Positions 17,698-26,235 of a stretch of DNA of 64,000 bases are shown in pieces. A program made the position numbers and the translations under genes. The notes under the pieces were generated by a model, which worked only from the letters and a program-made list of their open reading frames with translations, was not told the origin of the DNA and did no database searches. How positions within the stretch are numbered: position 1 is the first letter of the stretch; every line of letters starts with the position of its first letter. The stretch spans positions 1,061,001 through 1,125,000 of the forward strand of contig NC_012778.1 of NCBI RefSeq assembly GCF_000146185.1, read 5' to 3'. Source of the DNA: [Eubacterium] eligens ATCC 27750 (GTDB taxonomy: Bacteria; Bacillota; Clostridia; Lachnospirales; Lachnospiraceae).

Positions 17698-19062
17698 TTA
17701 GTTCTTAAAGCTGTGGATTGGTGCAGGAATTCTTCCTACTCTGTTCACGAATGCAGAACAGTCAAATTTATTAACAGGCATAATAGGTGCATAACCTAAG
17801 AGTCCGCCAAATTCTACTGTCTCTCCAACGCCCTTTCCTACAACAGGAATAACTCTTACAGCTGTTGTCTTCTGGTTTACCATGCCAATAGCTGCTTCAT
17901 CAGCAATAATCCCTGAAATTGTTGTTGCAGGTGTGTCACCTGGAATAGCTATCATATCAAGACCAACTGAGCATACACATGTCATGGCTTCAAGCTTTTC
18001 AATTGTAAGTGAACCTTCATTAACCGCGTCAATCATTCCCTGATCCTCTGATACAGGGATGAATGCTCCACTAAGTCCGCCTACATAAGAAGATGCCATA
18101 ACACCGCCCTTCTTAACCTGATCATTAAGCATTGCAAGTGCAGCTGTAGTACCAGGTGCTCCGGCTCTCTCAAGTCCGATTTCTTCAAGAATCTCTGCTA
18201 CTGAATCTCCAACAGCAGGAGTTGGTGCAAGTGAAAGGTCAATAATACCAAAAGGTACACCGAGTCTCTTAGAAGCCTCCTGTGCAACAAGCTGTCCAAC
18301 TCTTGTAATCTTAAATGCTGTCTTCTTGATAGTTTCGCAAAGAACCTCAAAACTCTTTCCTCTTACACTCTCAAGTGCGTATTTAACAACACCAGGACCG
18401 CTGACACCAACATTTATAATTGCATCATCTTCTGTAACACCGTGGAATGCACCAGCCATGAAAGGATTATCATCAGGGGCATTACATAACACAACAAGCT
18501 TGGCACATCCTAAAGAATCTTTATCCTTAGTAAGTTCTGCTGTCTCTTTAACTATCTCGCCCATAAGTCTTACTGCATCCATGTTAATACCAGTCTTTGT
18601 TGAACCGACATTAACAGAACTGCATATAAGCTCTGTCTGTGCAAGTGCCTGTGGAATTGATCTTATTAAAAGTTCATCACTCTTAGTCATACCTTTTGAT
18701 ACAACTGCTGAATAACCACCAATGAAATTAACACCAACAGTATGAGCCGCTTTATCAAGAGTTTTCGCAATAGTAACATAATCCTCAGGTGTCTTACATG
18801 CAGAAGAACCAACAAGAGAAATAGGTGTAATTGATATTCTCTTATTAACAATAGGAACACCGAATTCTTTTGCAATCTCTTCTCCGGTTGAAACTAAATC
18901 CTTAGCAAGAGTTGTGATTTTGTTATATATTTTCTCATTAACCTCAGCTAAATCAGGACCAGCACAGTCAAGAAGATTAATACCCATAGTAATAGTTCTT
19001 ACATCAAGGTTCTCTTTCTCGACCATTTTGTTAGTCTCTGTAACTTCCATAATATTAATCAT
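17698..19062 (-). CDS. UPF0210/PFL family protein (DUF711)
   Basis: 454 residues, matching a widely conserved family of unknown function. The ATG-initiated start is [12 protein letters not shown], and the core includes [26 protein letters not shown] and a C-terminal [11 protein letters not shown]. Structures of relatives show a glycyl-radical-enzyme-like barrel without the radical machinery; no activity is established. It follows the ACT-domain gene by 23 bases, a pairing kept across many bacteria, which suggests the ACT protein senses a ligand for it. Confidence 0.88.
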   Translation of the reverse strand: MINIMEVTETNKMVEKENLDVRTITMGINLLDCAGPDLAEVNEKIYNKITTLAKDLVSTGEEIAKEFGVPIVNKRISITPISLVGSSACKTPEDYVTIAKTLDKAAHTVGVNFIGGYSAVVSKGMTKSDELLIRSIPQALAQTELICSSVNVGSTKTGINMDAVRLMGEIVKETAELTKDKDSLGCAKLVVLCNAPDDNPFMAGAFHGVTEDDAIINVGVSGPGVVKYALESVRGKSFEVLCETIKKTAFKITRVGQLVAQEASKRLGVPFGIIDLSLAPTPAVGDSVAEILEEIGLERAGAPGTTAALAMLNDQVKKGGVMASSYVGGLSGAFIPVSEDQGMIDAVNEGSLTIEKLEAMTCVCSVGLDMIAIPGDTPATTISGIIADEAAIGMVNQKTTAVRVIPVVGKGVGETVEFGGLLGYAPIMPVNKFDCSAFVNRVGRIPAPIHSFKN

Positions 19063-19085
19063 AGTATTTAAGTCTCCTCACTTTC

Positions 19086-19358
19086 TTAGATACGGTGCAT
19101 CATGTCAAATATTTCTTCACGCTGGCATTTAATTACAACACCAATATCTTCGCCAAGCTTATTAAGATCTTCATTAACATTGTCAAAATTCTTTATAGAA
19201 CCAGACATATCAACAATCATCATCATATTAAAATATCCTGAAACAATAGTCTGTGAGATATCAAGGATATTAACCTTTGTATCAGCAAGATAAGTACATA
19301 CTCTGGCAATAATACCAACAGTATCTTTTCCTACAACAGTAATTACACATTTTTTCAT
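19086..19358 (-). CDS. ACT-domain protein (UPF0237 family)
   Basis: 90 residues forming one or two beta-alpha-beta ACT units. It reads MKKCVITVVGKDTVGIIARV, the typical ligand-binding edge with the KDTVGI turn. The related GcvR-like proteins regulate amino-acid metabolism; no target is known for this stand-alone group. It is directly upstream of the UPF0210 gene and likely co-transcribed with it. Confidence 0.9.
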   Translation of the reverse strand: MKKCVITVVGKDTVGIIARVCTYLADTKVNILDISQTIVSGYFNMMMIVDMSGSIKNFDNVNEDLNKLGEDIGVVIKCQREEIFDMMHRI

Positions 19359-19391
19359 AGCTTTCCTCTTTCTGCACCTTGTAAGCGCCTG

Positions 19392-20201
19392 TTATATTTC
19401 GCAAATACCTGATAAAACATCACGCTTTGCAACCTCTATATCAAAATCCGAAGATTTGAATGAGTTATCTGACATATCAATTTCTAACTTCACCGTCTCA
19501 TAAGCAAGTTTATCATAGTTATTCTCTTTGCTTAAATGACCAAGATATATTTTCTTAAGCTTATCATGAAGCAGGGAATTGACAAGCTGTCCAGATGTCT
19601 CATTAGAGAGATGTCCTTTATTACCTAATATTCTTTTCTTAAGATAAAAAGGATAAGGACCAACCTGTAACATATTGATATCATGATTAGCCTCAACAAG
19701 CATAATATCAGATTCTGTCAGATTATCAACCACATAATCATCAAAATACCCTAAATCAGTTACAACCGATGCTTTTTTTATGCCATCTGCACATTTTTGA
19801 GTAAATGTATACGCAACCGGTTCGTTAGCATCATGTGATATACGGAATGGATGGACTGTTACATCTCCAATTGAAATATCTTCATCCGCATTTATCTTAT
19901 TAAATATTCCATCTGGAATATTACCAAGTGATGAAATCTGTTCAATTCCATCTATTGTACCAGAAGTTGAATAGATTGGGATTCCATCTTTTCTTGATAT
20001 AACACCAAGCCCTTTTGTATGGTCAATATGTTCATGTGTTACAAATATTGCATCAATATCTTTAAGGCTTAAACCTGCCGTATTAAGTCCTTCTTCAATT
20101 CTCTTTCTGCTTATTCCAGCATCAAAAAGAACATGTGTGTCCTCTGTACCAAGATAAATACAGTTACCACTGCTTCCACTGGCAATCGGCATCATTCTCA
20201 T
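19392..20201 (-). CDS. MBL-fold metallohydrolase (YycJ/WalJ-like)
   Basis: 269 residues. The metallo-beta-lactamase motif HEHIDH is at 56-61 and further ligands appear in VEANHDI and LGHLSKENN. The start MRMMPIASGSSGNCIYLGT matches the YycJ/WalJ branch, which has been linked to DNA repair and cell-wall timing, with 5' exonuclease activity reported in some relatives. It follows the FtsA-like gene with a 2-base gap, so it is probably translated from the same mRNA. Confidence 0.88.
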   Translation of the reverse strand: MRMMPIASGSSGNCIYLGTEDTHVLFDAGISRKRIEEGLNTAGLSLKDIDAIFVTHEHIDHTKGLGVISRKDGIPIYSTSGTIDGIEQISSLGNIPDGIFNKINADEDISIGDVTVHPFRISHDANEPVAYTFTQKCADGIKKASVVTDLGYFDDYVVDNLTESDIMLVEANHDINMLQVGPYPFYLKKRILGNKGHLSNETSGQLVNSLLHDKLKKIYLGHLSKENNYDKLAYETVKLEIDMSDNSFKSSDFDIEVAKRDVLSGICEI

Positions 20202-20203
20202 AA

Positions 20204-22258
20204 TTATTTATCCTCCCAGCGAAGCTCTATAACATCACCATCATTAAGTGGCGATGAATAATCAGCATCATTTCCGTTATGTAAGAATACAAGATTTCCC
20301 CTTACCATTGTAAGATCAAATGGATAGAACTGGAACAGGTCAACAACTATATAATTAGTTTTGCCTGATAAAACAACTCTCTGTCCATTAACTATAATAG
20401 TTATATTAACCGGCTGTTTAACCGGTTCTTCTGATGAACTATCATCAACTTCTTCTGCTTCCTGCAGCTTTTCTGATGCCATAATGTTCTCATTATATTC
20501 CTCTAATGAAGATGTTCTTACCGTAAAGTTCTCATATACTTTAGTATTCTTATCTGCTGGTTCATTATTAACAGTTACATTAAGTGTCTTATAATCCAAG
20601 TCAAGAAACTCAAAAAGCTGTGCAACAGTATAGAAATTCTCCATACGGATTTTATCGCCATCATTAATATCATAGAACTCTGACTTTAACTCTCCATTGA
20701 CATATGCAAATCTTGGGCAGACGATAGTTTTATCATTTACTATAAATGTTATCTGGGAATTAAACTCTTCAAGCTGTCCTATTGTTATGCTTGCCGGTTC
20801 TCCTACTGTAGATTCTGTTACAACTATTATATCATTCTGTTCTATCGGAGTATGAAGATTAGCCGGTCTTCCATTAAGCGTAACAACTGCACCTTCCCCG
20901 GCACTTCCCCTTACAAGTCTTGACTTTCCATTAACAGTAAAGTTAATCTCTGCTCCTCTTCTTGGGAAAAGCTTTTCATTAGGGAAGCCAATCTGCATAA
21001 CAGCATCTACAACTGTAAGATTACTTGTATCATAGAGCTTTATTCGTTCTTTATTAACAGTAACAAATACAAAATTGTTCTTTTGCGTATAATAATTAGT
21101 GCATATACCGACAGGAGTTACATATAATGAATCCTTCTTGAAATTGTCAACCTGAAAATCAACTGATGTAAGTACTTCTTCACCTCTTACTGCTACTCTC
21201 TGGTGCGGTATTCCAAGACAATCAGCCACTCTTTCTGTATAACCTGGTATCTTGCCACCACCTCCGACAACAAACACAGCATTTACAGGCTTACCGCCAT
21301 TAAGCTCAATAATCTTTTCTGCAACATCCTTTGCCATCGCATCCACAACATCAGCTGCTGCATTTCTTATTTCAAGTGCATCTACCTTCTGCGTGATACC
21401 CATTATATCTTTAAATGTTACAAGCCCTTTTTTCTTAGAGCTTGCAGACATTTTAATCTTTTCAGCAGTATTAAAATCAACAAGGTAAGTTTTTGCGATG
21501 CACTCTGTTATCTCATCACCTGCGCAAGGTATCATGCCGTATGCAATTATACAGCCATCCTTTGTAAGACAGATATCTGATGTTCCTGCACCTACATCTA
21601 CAAGCCCTATGTTAAGAAGCCTGTACTGCTCAGGAATTGCTATATTCATGGCTGCTATAGGCTCTAATGTAAGACTTTCAACATTAAGTCCGGCATATTC
21701 AACAGCCTCATAAAGTCCATCAACTACCTCTTCCGGCAAAAATGTAGCAATAAGTTCAACTGAAATCTTAGAAGCCTTATGCCCCTCAAGATTATTAATA
21801 TCATAGCCGTTAAGCTGATATCTTATAGGGGTGTTTCCGACACAATAAAATCTTGCTTTATCTTCTTTTTCGTTAATCTTATTATGTGCATTCTCAACCG
21901 CCAGAAGATTAAGTGAATAGATATGTTCCTGCGTAACCCGTGTTTCCTCTTCAAATTCATACTCAGCAGACGAATTAATAGTTTTAAGAACTCGTCCAGC
22001 AGCAGCTATGCATACTTCTGAAAGTTCCCTTCCAAGCTGGTTTTCAAGAGAATTCTTAACTTTTCTGATTGTATCGCCAACTTTATAGATATCATGAATC
22101 TGACCATCAAGCATTGCTCTGGTCTCATGCTTCTGCTCAGCCATTGCAATAACCTTAAAACGGTTTCTTTCCATGTATCCAACAACACCGACAATACTTC
22201 TTGTTCCTATATCAAGACCAAAAACAAGGGTCTCTTTTCTTGACTGTGTATTATCCAT
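20204..22258 (-). CDS. FtsA-like actin-fold ATPase with three beta-grasp-like tail modules
   Basis: 684 residues, far longer than true FtsA (about 420). Residues 10-390 form an actin-fold ATPase: FGLDIGTRSIVGVVGY (13-28, phosphate 1), NIGLVDVGAGTSDIC (216-230, phosphate 2) and VFVVGGGGKIPGY (328-340, adenosine). The SHS2/1C region lies near 40-110. From about 396 the tail shows three similar modules at roughly 396-482, 503-585 and 618-681, each with xVNG or LNG, then a small residue run, then L-x-x-G/N-D-x-I (LNGRPANLHTPIEQNDIIVV, VNGELKSEFYDINDGDKIRM, LNDGDVIELRWEDK). There is no amphipathic membrane helix at the C terminus as in FtsA. It sits between coaE and the metallohydrolase gene. Role unknown; cell-envelope or division function is an inference. 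Confidence 0.82.
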   Translation of the reverse strand: MDNTQSRKETLVFGLDIGTRSIVGVVGYMERNRFKVIAMAEQKHETRAMLDGQIHDIYKVGDTIRKVKNSLENQLGRELSEVCIAAAGRVLKTINSSAEYEFEEETRVTQEHIYSLNLLAVENAHNKINEKEDKARFYCVGNTPIRYQLNGYDINNLEGHKASKISVELIATFLPEEVVDGLYEAVEYAGLNVESLTLEPIAAMNIAIPEQYRLLNIGLVDVGAGTSDICLTKDGCIIAYGMIPCAGDEITECIAKTYLVDFNTAEKIKMSASSKKKGLVTFKDIMGITQKVDALEIRNAAADVVDAMAKDVAEKIIELNGGKPVNAVFVVGGGGKIPGYTERVADCLGIPHQRVAVRGEEVLTSVDFQVDNFKKDSLYVTPVGICTNYYTQKNNFVFVTVNKERIKLYDTSNLTVVDAVMQIGFPNEKLFPRRGAEINFTVNGKSRLVRGSAGEGAVVTLNGRPANLHTPIEQNDIIVVTESTVGEPASITIGQLEEFNSQITFIVNDKTIVCPRFAYVNGELKSEFYDINDGDKIRMENFYTVAQLFEFLDLDYKTLNVTVNNEPADKNTKVYENFTVRTSSLEEYNENIMASEKLQEAEEVDDSSSEEPVKQPVNITIIVNGQRVVLSGKTNYIVVDLFQFYPFDLTMVRGNLVFLHNGNDADYSSPLNDGDVIELRWEDK

Positions 22259-22296
22259 ACCCTACCTCTAGAATAAACAAATTATGTATAAATGTA

Positions 22297-22887
22297 TCAT
22301 ATTCCAAGCATAATCTCAAGCTGGGCGCGTGTTTTTTCTATATCTGCGCCATTATCAATCACTTTATCTGCATGCTTTCTGAACTCAGCATCAGATAGCT
22401 GGCTTTTAAATATGTCTGATATCTTTTCATCAGAATAGCCTCTTGAAGCAGCAAGTCTTTTTCTTCTCTCATCTTCCGAAACATATATATACCATATCTC
22501 ATCCATGAATATATCATAGTGATCTTCAATAAGCAGTGCTGCCTCAACAAAACAGTAATCAACATCACCTGCTATCTTATGATTATTAATCTGATTAATA
22601 ATCTCTTGTTTTACAAGAGGATGAATTATGCTGTTAAGAACGATTCTCTTATTAGGGTTCTTAAATATAATATCTGCGAGAAGAGGTCTGTTTATCTCTC
22701 CATTCTCTCCTACAATCTGCTCCCCGAATATATCAACGACCTTTTTAAATCCAATATTGCCTGATTGGTATATATTTCTTGCAACAAGGTCTGCCTGTAT
22801 AATGTCGCAGGAACACATTTCTTTAAGGAGTGCAAGAACAGAAGATTTTCCTGCTCCTACACCACCTGTGATTCCAATAACTTTCAT
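22297..22887 (-). CDS. coaE: Dephospho-CoA kinase
   Basis: 196 residues. It catalyses the last step of coenzyme A synthesis, phosphorylating the ribose 3'-OH of dephospho-CoA. The P-loop is GGVGAGKS (8-15), followed by QADLVARNIYQ. The start codon overlaps the polA stop as ATGA, so translation is coupled. Length is standard. Confidence 0.97.
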   Translation of the reverse strand: MKVIGITGGVGAGKSSVLALLKEMCSCDIIQADLVARNIYQSGNIGFKKVVDIFGEQIVGENGEINRPLLADIIFKNPNKRIVLNSIIHPLVKQEIINQINNHKIAGDVDYCFVEAALLIEDHYDIFMDEIWYIYVSEDERRKRLAASRGYSDEKISDIFKSQLSDAEFRKHADKVIDNGADIEKTRAQLEIMLGI

Positions 22888-25571
22888 CAGTGTGCCTCCA
22901 GCCAGTCTTTTCCTTCCTTTAAATCTACCTCAAGAGGTACCTTAAGGCTTACTGCATTCTTCATTCCATCAAGCATAATCTGCTTTACAGTATCAACCTC
23001 ATCCTCTGCCGTCTCAACAAGAAGCTCATCATGAACCTGCAATATGAGTCTTGACCTGAGATTATGCTCCTTAAGTGCATTATATACATTAATCATTGCC
23101 AGCTTGATAATATCGGCTGCAGTTCCCTGAATTGGTGCATTCATGGCAACTCTCTCTCCAAAAGAACGCTGCATGAAATTAGAAGATTTAATCTCAGGAA
23201 TTTCTCTTCTTCTGTTATACATTGTAAGTGAATATCCTTTTTCTTTGGCATCACTTACGAGTCCGTCTATAAATGTCTTGATAGTCGGATAGCTTGCAAA
23301 ATATCTTTCAATATATTCTTTAGCTTCTTTCCTTGAAATACTAAGATCCTGGCTTAATCCAAACGAACTCATTCCATAGATAATGCCGAAATTAACTGCC
23401 TTGGCATTTCTTCTCTGTTCATCAGTAACCTCTTCGAGCGGTACGCCAAAGACTTGTGCCGCCGTTGCTCTGTGGATATCTGCTGATGAATTATACGCCT
23501 CAATGAGCTTCTCATCCCCTGACATATGAGCAAGTATTCTTAACTCTATCTGAGAGTAATCGGCATCCAAAAATACAAAGCCATCCTTTGGAACAAATAC
23601 CTTTCTTATAGCCTTACCCATCTCCATTCTTATAGGAATATTCTGAAGATTAGGCTCTGTACTGCTTATTCTTCCAGTTGCAGTTATTGTCTGGTTAAAT
23701 GTACCATGAATCCTTCCATCTTCTGATATATACTGTGTAAGTCCGTCAGCATAAGTTGATTTAAGCTTTGCTAATTGTCTGTATTCAAGAATCTTACTTA
23801 CAACCGGATAATCAGGTGCAAGCTTTTCAAGTACGTCTGCAGCTGTTGAATAACCACTCTTTGTCTTCTTTCCGTTAGGCATTCCAAGCCTTTCAAAAAG
23901 TATAACACCAAGCTGCTTTGGTGAATTGATATTGAACTCTTCGCCTGCTGCTTCATATATCTCTTTCTCAAGGACTGAAATCTTAGTTCCAAGTACCTTT
24001 GAATAATCTACAAGTGCCTGTTTATCAACACTTATGCCCTGTTGCTGCATTTCAAAAAGAACAAATATAAGAGGCATTTCTATAGTTTCAAACAGCTCAT
24101 ACATATTCTCACTCTTTAACTGTTCTGTAATTTTATCAGCACATTTGTAATAAGCATATGATGAAAGACATGCATACTTAATAAGATTGTCTTCCGCTTC
24201 ATTTACTGCCTTATTAATTGACAATTTACCCAGAAGTTCTGTTTTTGAAGGATATGTTAATGATAAAAACTCTCTTCCAAGACTTTCATAATCATAACTT
24301 TCGTTACTTGGATGAAGCAGATATGCCGCAATTGCAGTATCAATAAATGCTTTTTCTGAAACAAGCGGATAGCCATTTATCTTGTCTTTTTCAAATATAT
24401 CAAGATAATCTTTAATATTGGCAGATGCTATATTTCTGTTAGAAGCCACGCTTACAACATCTGACAGACGGTCTGCAAGATAACTCTCTGTAACAAAACC
24501 CGATACCGGGATATAATATATTTCTGTATCTGAAAGTGTTATTCCAACTGCAATCAGTTCATTTTCTCTTACAATAGAAAGTCCGATTTTTTCAATCCCA
24601 CCTGCTATATCCACCGCTTTGTTAAATACATTTTCAACATCAGCAAAATCAGATATCTTCTTGAAATATTCATAACATTCAGGGTCTTTAGCAATTATAT
24701 CTGTATTCTCAAACTTCTTTAGCATATTTTTAAAATTATACTTTTTAAAAAGTTCATATGAATTCTCATTAAAGAAATCACCTGCTTTAGAATCTTCAAC
24801 TTTATAATCAATCGGAACATCGATTTTAATCTCTGACAAGAATCTGCTCATCTTAATCTGCTCGACATTCTCAGTTATTGATATTTTTGCTTTAGGCGGC
24901 TTCAACTCGCAAAGATGTTCAAAAACATTATCAAGACTATGATATTTCTGAATAATAGCCGACGCTGTCTTAGGTCCTACTCCCGGTGCTCCCGGTATAT
25001 TATCAGATGTATCGCCCATAAGTGCTTTAACATCTATAAATTCATGAGGAGTAACTCCATACAGATTAAATACATCTGATGGATAATAATCTTCAACCTC
25101 TGTTACGCCTTTCTTTGTCTTCGGTATTCTTATCTTAATATGCTCATCTGCAAGCTGAAGTAAATCTCTGTCACCTGAAACAATTGATACATCTATTCCT
25201 TTCGCAGCACTTTCCTTCGCAATTGTACCTAGAATATCATCAGCTTCGTATCCCTCCTGCTCGACAACTGTAATATTCATTGCTTTAAGCAGCTCCTTCA
25301 TAAGAGGAACCTGCTGCTTTAGTTCTGGCTGCATAGGCTTTCTTGTTCCTTTATATCCATCAAACACCTTATGTCTGAATGTCGGTGCAGATAAATCAAA
25401 TGCAACCGTAATATAGTCAGGCTTTTCTTCATCAAGAAATTTAAATAAAATATTAAGAAAGCCATACATTGCATTGGTATGTATGCCTTCTGCATTAGTA
25501 AGGTCAGGAACTCCGTAAAATGCCCTATTTAATATGCTGTGTCCATCTATTAATATAAGTTTTTCACTCAT
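22887..25571 (-). CDS. polA: DNA polymerase I
   Basis: 894 residues. It fills gaps and removes RNA primers in replication and repair. The 5'-3' exonuclease domain (about 1-290) begins LILIDGHSILNRAFYG and has SGDRDLLQL and GDTSDNIPGAPGVGPKTA. The central 3'-5' domain (about 310-480) is degenerate: no DxE dyad is seen at the start of that domain, so proofreading is probably lost, as in Bacillus and Thermus homologues. The polymerase domain has DADYSQIELR (669-678) and catalytic HDE at 847-849. It is preceded by a small zinc-finger gene with a 15-base gap. Confidence 0.98.
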   Translation of the reverse strand: MSEKLILIDGHSILNRAFYGVPDLTNAEGIHTNAMYGFLNILFKFLDEEKPDYITVAFDLSAPTFRHKVFDGYKGTRKPMQPELKQQVPLMKELLKAMNITVVEQEGYEADDILGTIAKESAAKGIDVSIVSGDRDLLQLADEHIKIRIPKTKKGVTEVEDYYPSDVFNLYGVTPHEFIDVKALMGDTSDNIPGAPGVGPKTASAIIQKYHSLDNVFEHLCELKPPKAKISITENVEQIKMSRFLSEIKIDVPIDYKVEDSKAGDFFNENSYELFKKYNFKNMLKKFENTDIIAKDPECYEYFKKISDFADVENVFNKAVDIAGGIEKIGLSIVRENELIAVGITLSDTEIYYIPVSGFVTESYLADRLSDVVSVASNRNIASANIKDYLDIFEKDKINGYPLVSEKAFIDTAIAAYLLHPSNESYDYESLGREFLSLTYPSKTELLGKLSINKAVNEAEDNLIKYACLSSYAYYKCADKITEQLKSENMYELFETIEMPLIFVLFEMQQQGISVDKQALVDYSKVLGTKISVLEKEIYEAAGEEFNINSPKQLGVILFERLGMPNGKKTKSGYSTAADVLEKLAPDYPVVSKILEYRQLAKLKSTYADGLTQYISEDGRIHGTFNQTITATGRISSTEPNLQNIPIRMEMGKAIRKVFVPKDGFVFLDADYSQIELRILAHMSGDEKLIEAYNSSADIHRATAAQVFGVPLEEVTDEQRRNAKAVNFGIIYGMSSFGLSQDLSISRKEAKEYIERYFASYPTIKTFIDGLVSDAKEKGYSLTMYNRRREIPEIKSSNFMQRSFGERVAMNAPIQGTAADIIKLAMINVYNALKEHNLRSRLILQVHDELLVETAEDEVDTVKQIMLDGMKNAVSLKVPLEVDLKEGKDWLEAH

Positions 25572-25586
25572 AACAATCTCCCATCT

Positions 25587-25955
25587 TTAAAAGAATTTAA
25601 TAATGATAAGAAGCAAGGCTGTAAGAATCATAACTGTAGAAACAAAAATATATCTTACTCTGGTAAAATGAGTCCACTGTCTTAAAAATAAACATTTATC
25701 TTCACTATCTTTTAATTTCTGTTCAACCAGCCCTGTAAAATCAAATGCATCTAAGTACTGACTATATCTGCAATTCTTAATTTCCTTTTCATTATCATCA
25801 TCTAATCCATATGAAATTATATAATATATCTCCATCTCTTCACGACAGTCTGCACATTTAAGAATATGATTGGTAAATGCTTCTTCATCTTTAAGTGACA
25901 GATTTCCATGTTCAAAGCTTTCTATCCTGCTCTGGATTTCCTTACAGTTATCCAT
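25587..25955 (-). CDS. Small zinc-finger membrane protein (anti-sigma-factor-like)
   Basis: 122 residues starting MDNCKEIQSRIESFEHGNLS. The N-terminal part matches the zf-HC2 pattern of anti-sigma factors, with H-x3-C-x2-C in NHILKCADC and an upstream cysteine. A single membrane segment covers the last 25 residues (IFVSTVMILTALLLIIIKFF). GGAGG five bases before the ATG at 25953-25955 fixes the start. No sigma factor gene is beside it; polA follows. Its role is therefore open. Confidence 0.8.
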   Translation of the reverse strand: MDNCKEIQSRIESFEHGNLSLKDEEAFTNHILKCADCREEMEIYYIISYGLDDDNEKEIKNCRYSQYLDAFDFTGLVEQKLKDSEDKCLFLRQWTHFTRVRYIFVSTVMILTALLLIIIKFF

Positions 25956-25992
25956 AAACGCCTCCATAAAAGGATTATAATACAATAATAAA

Positions 25993-26021
25993 ATAATATT
26001 CGAAATTTATTATGTACGCAA
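25993..26021 (-). promoter_or_regulatory. Promoter for the zinc-finger gene-polA-coaE group
   Basis: Minus strand TTGCGT (26016-26021), 17-bp spacer, TATTAT (25993-25998). It is back-to-back with the tRNA-Leu promoter. Confidence 0.6.
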
Positions 26022-26027
26022 GTATTC

Positions 26028-26056
26028 TTTACTTGATTTTTAAGATTTATTATGAT
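26028..26056 (+). promoter_or_regulatory. Promoter for tRNA-Leu
   Basis: Plus strand TTTACT (26028-26033), 17-bp spacer, TATGAT (26051-26056), placing the start about 10 bases before the mature tRNA. Confidence 0.6.
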
Positions 26057-26072
26057 AAACTATCAAAGTCGC

Positions 26073-26155
26073 GCAGGTGTGGCGGAATGGCAGACGCAGC
26101 AGACTCAAAATCTGCCGGTGGTAACATCGTGCGGGTTCAAGTCCCGCCACCTGCA
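26073..26155 (+). tRNA. tRNA-Leu, anticodon CAA
   Basis: 83 nucleotides, class II. The acceptor stem is GCAGGTG with CACCTGC and discriminator A. The D arm is GCG...CGC, the anticodon stem GCAGA/TCTGC holds loop CTCAAAA (anticodon CAA, reading UUG), a long variable arm follows, and the T arm is GCGGG-TTCAAGT-CCCGC. The 3' CCA is not encoded. A terminator follows within 6 bases, so it is a single-gene unit. Confidence 0.97.
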
Positions 26156-26160
26156 TTAAA

Positions 26161-26191
26161 AAAGGAAGTTGCTTTTATCGCAGCTTCCTTT
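26161..26191 (+). terminator. Terminator of tRNA-Leu
   Basis: A 12-bp stem (AAAGGAAGTTGC with GCAGCTTCCTTT, one G:U) with a 7-base loop, followed by TTTTTCTTTT on the plus strand. Confidence 0.9.
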
Positions 26192-26235
26192 TTCTTTTAT
26201 AGAAAATCACCGTTAAATGCAAAACTGTCACTTAA

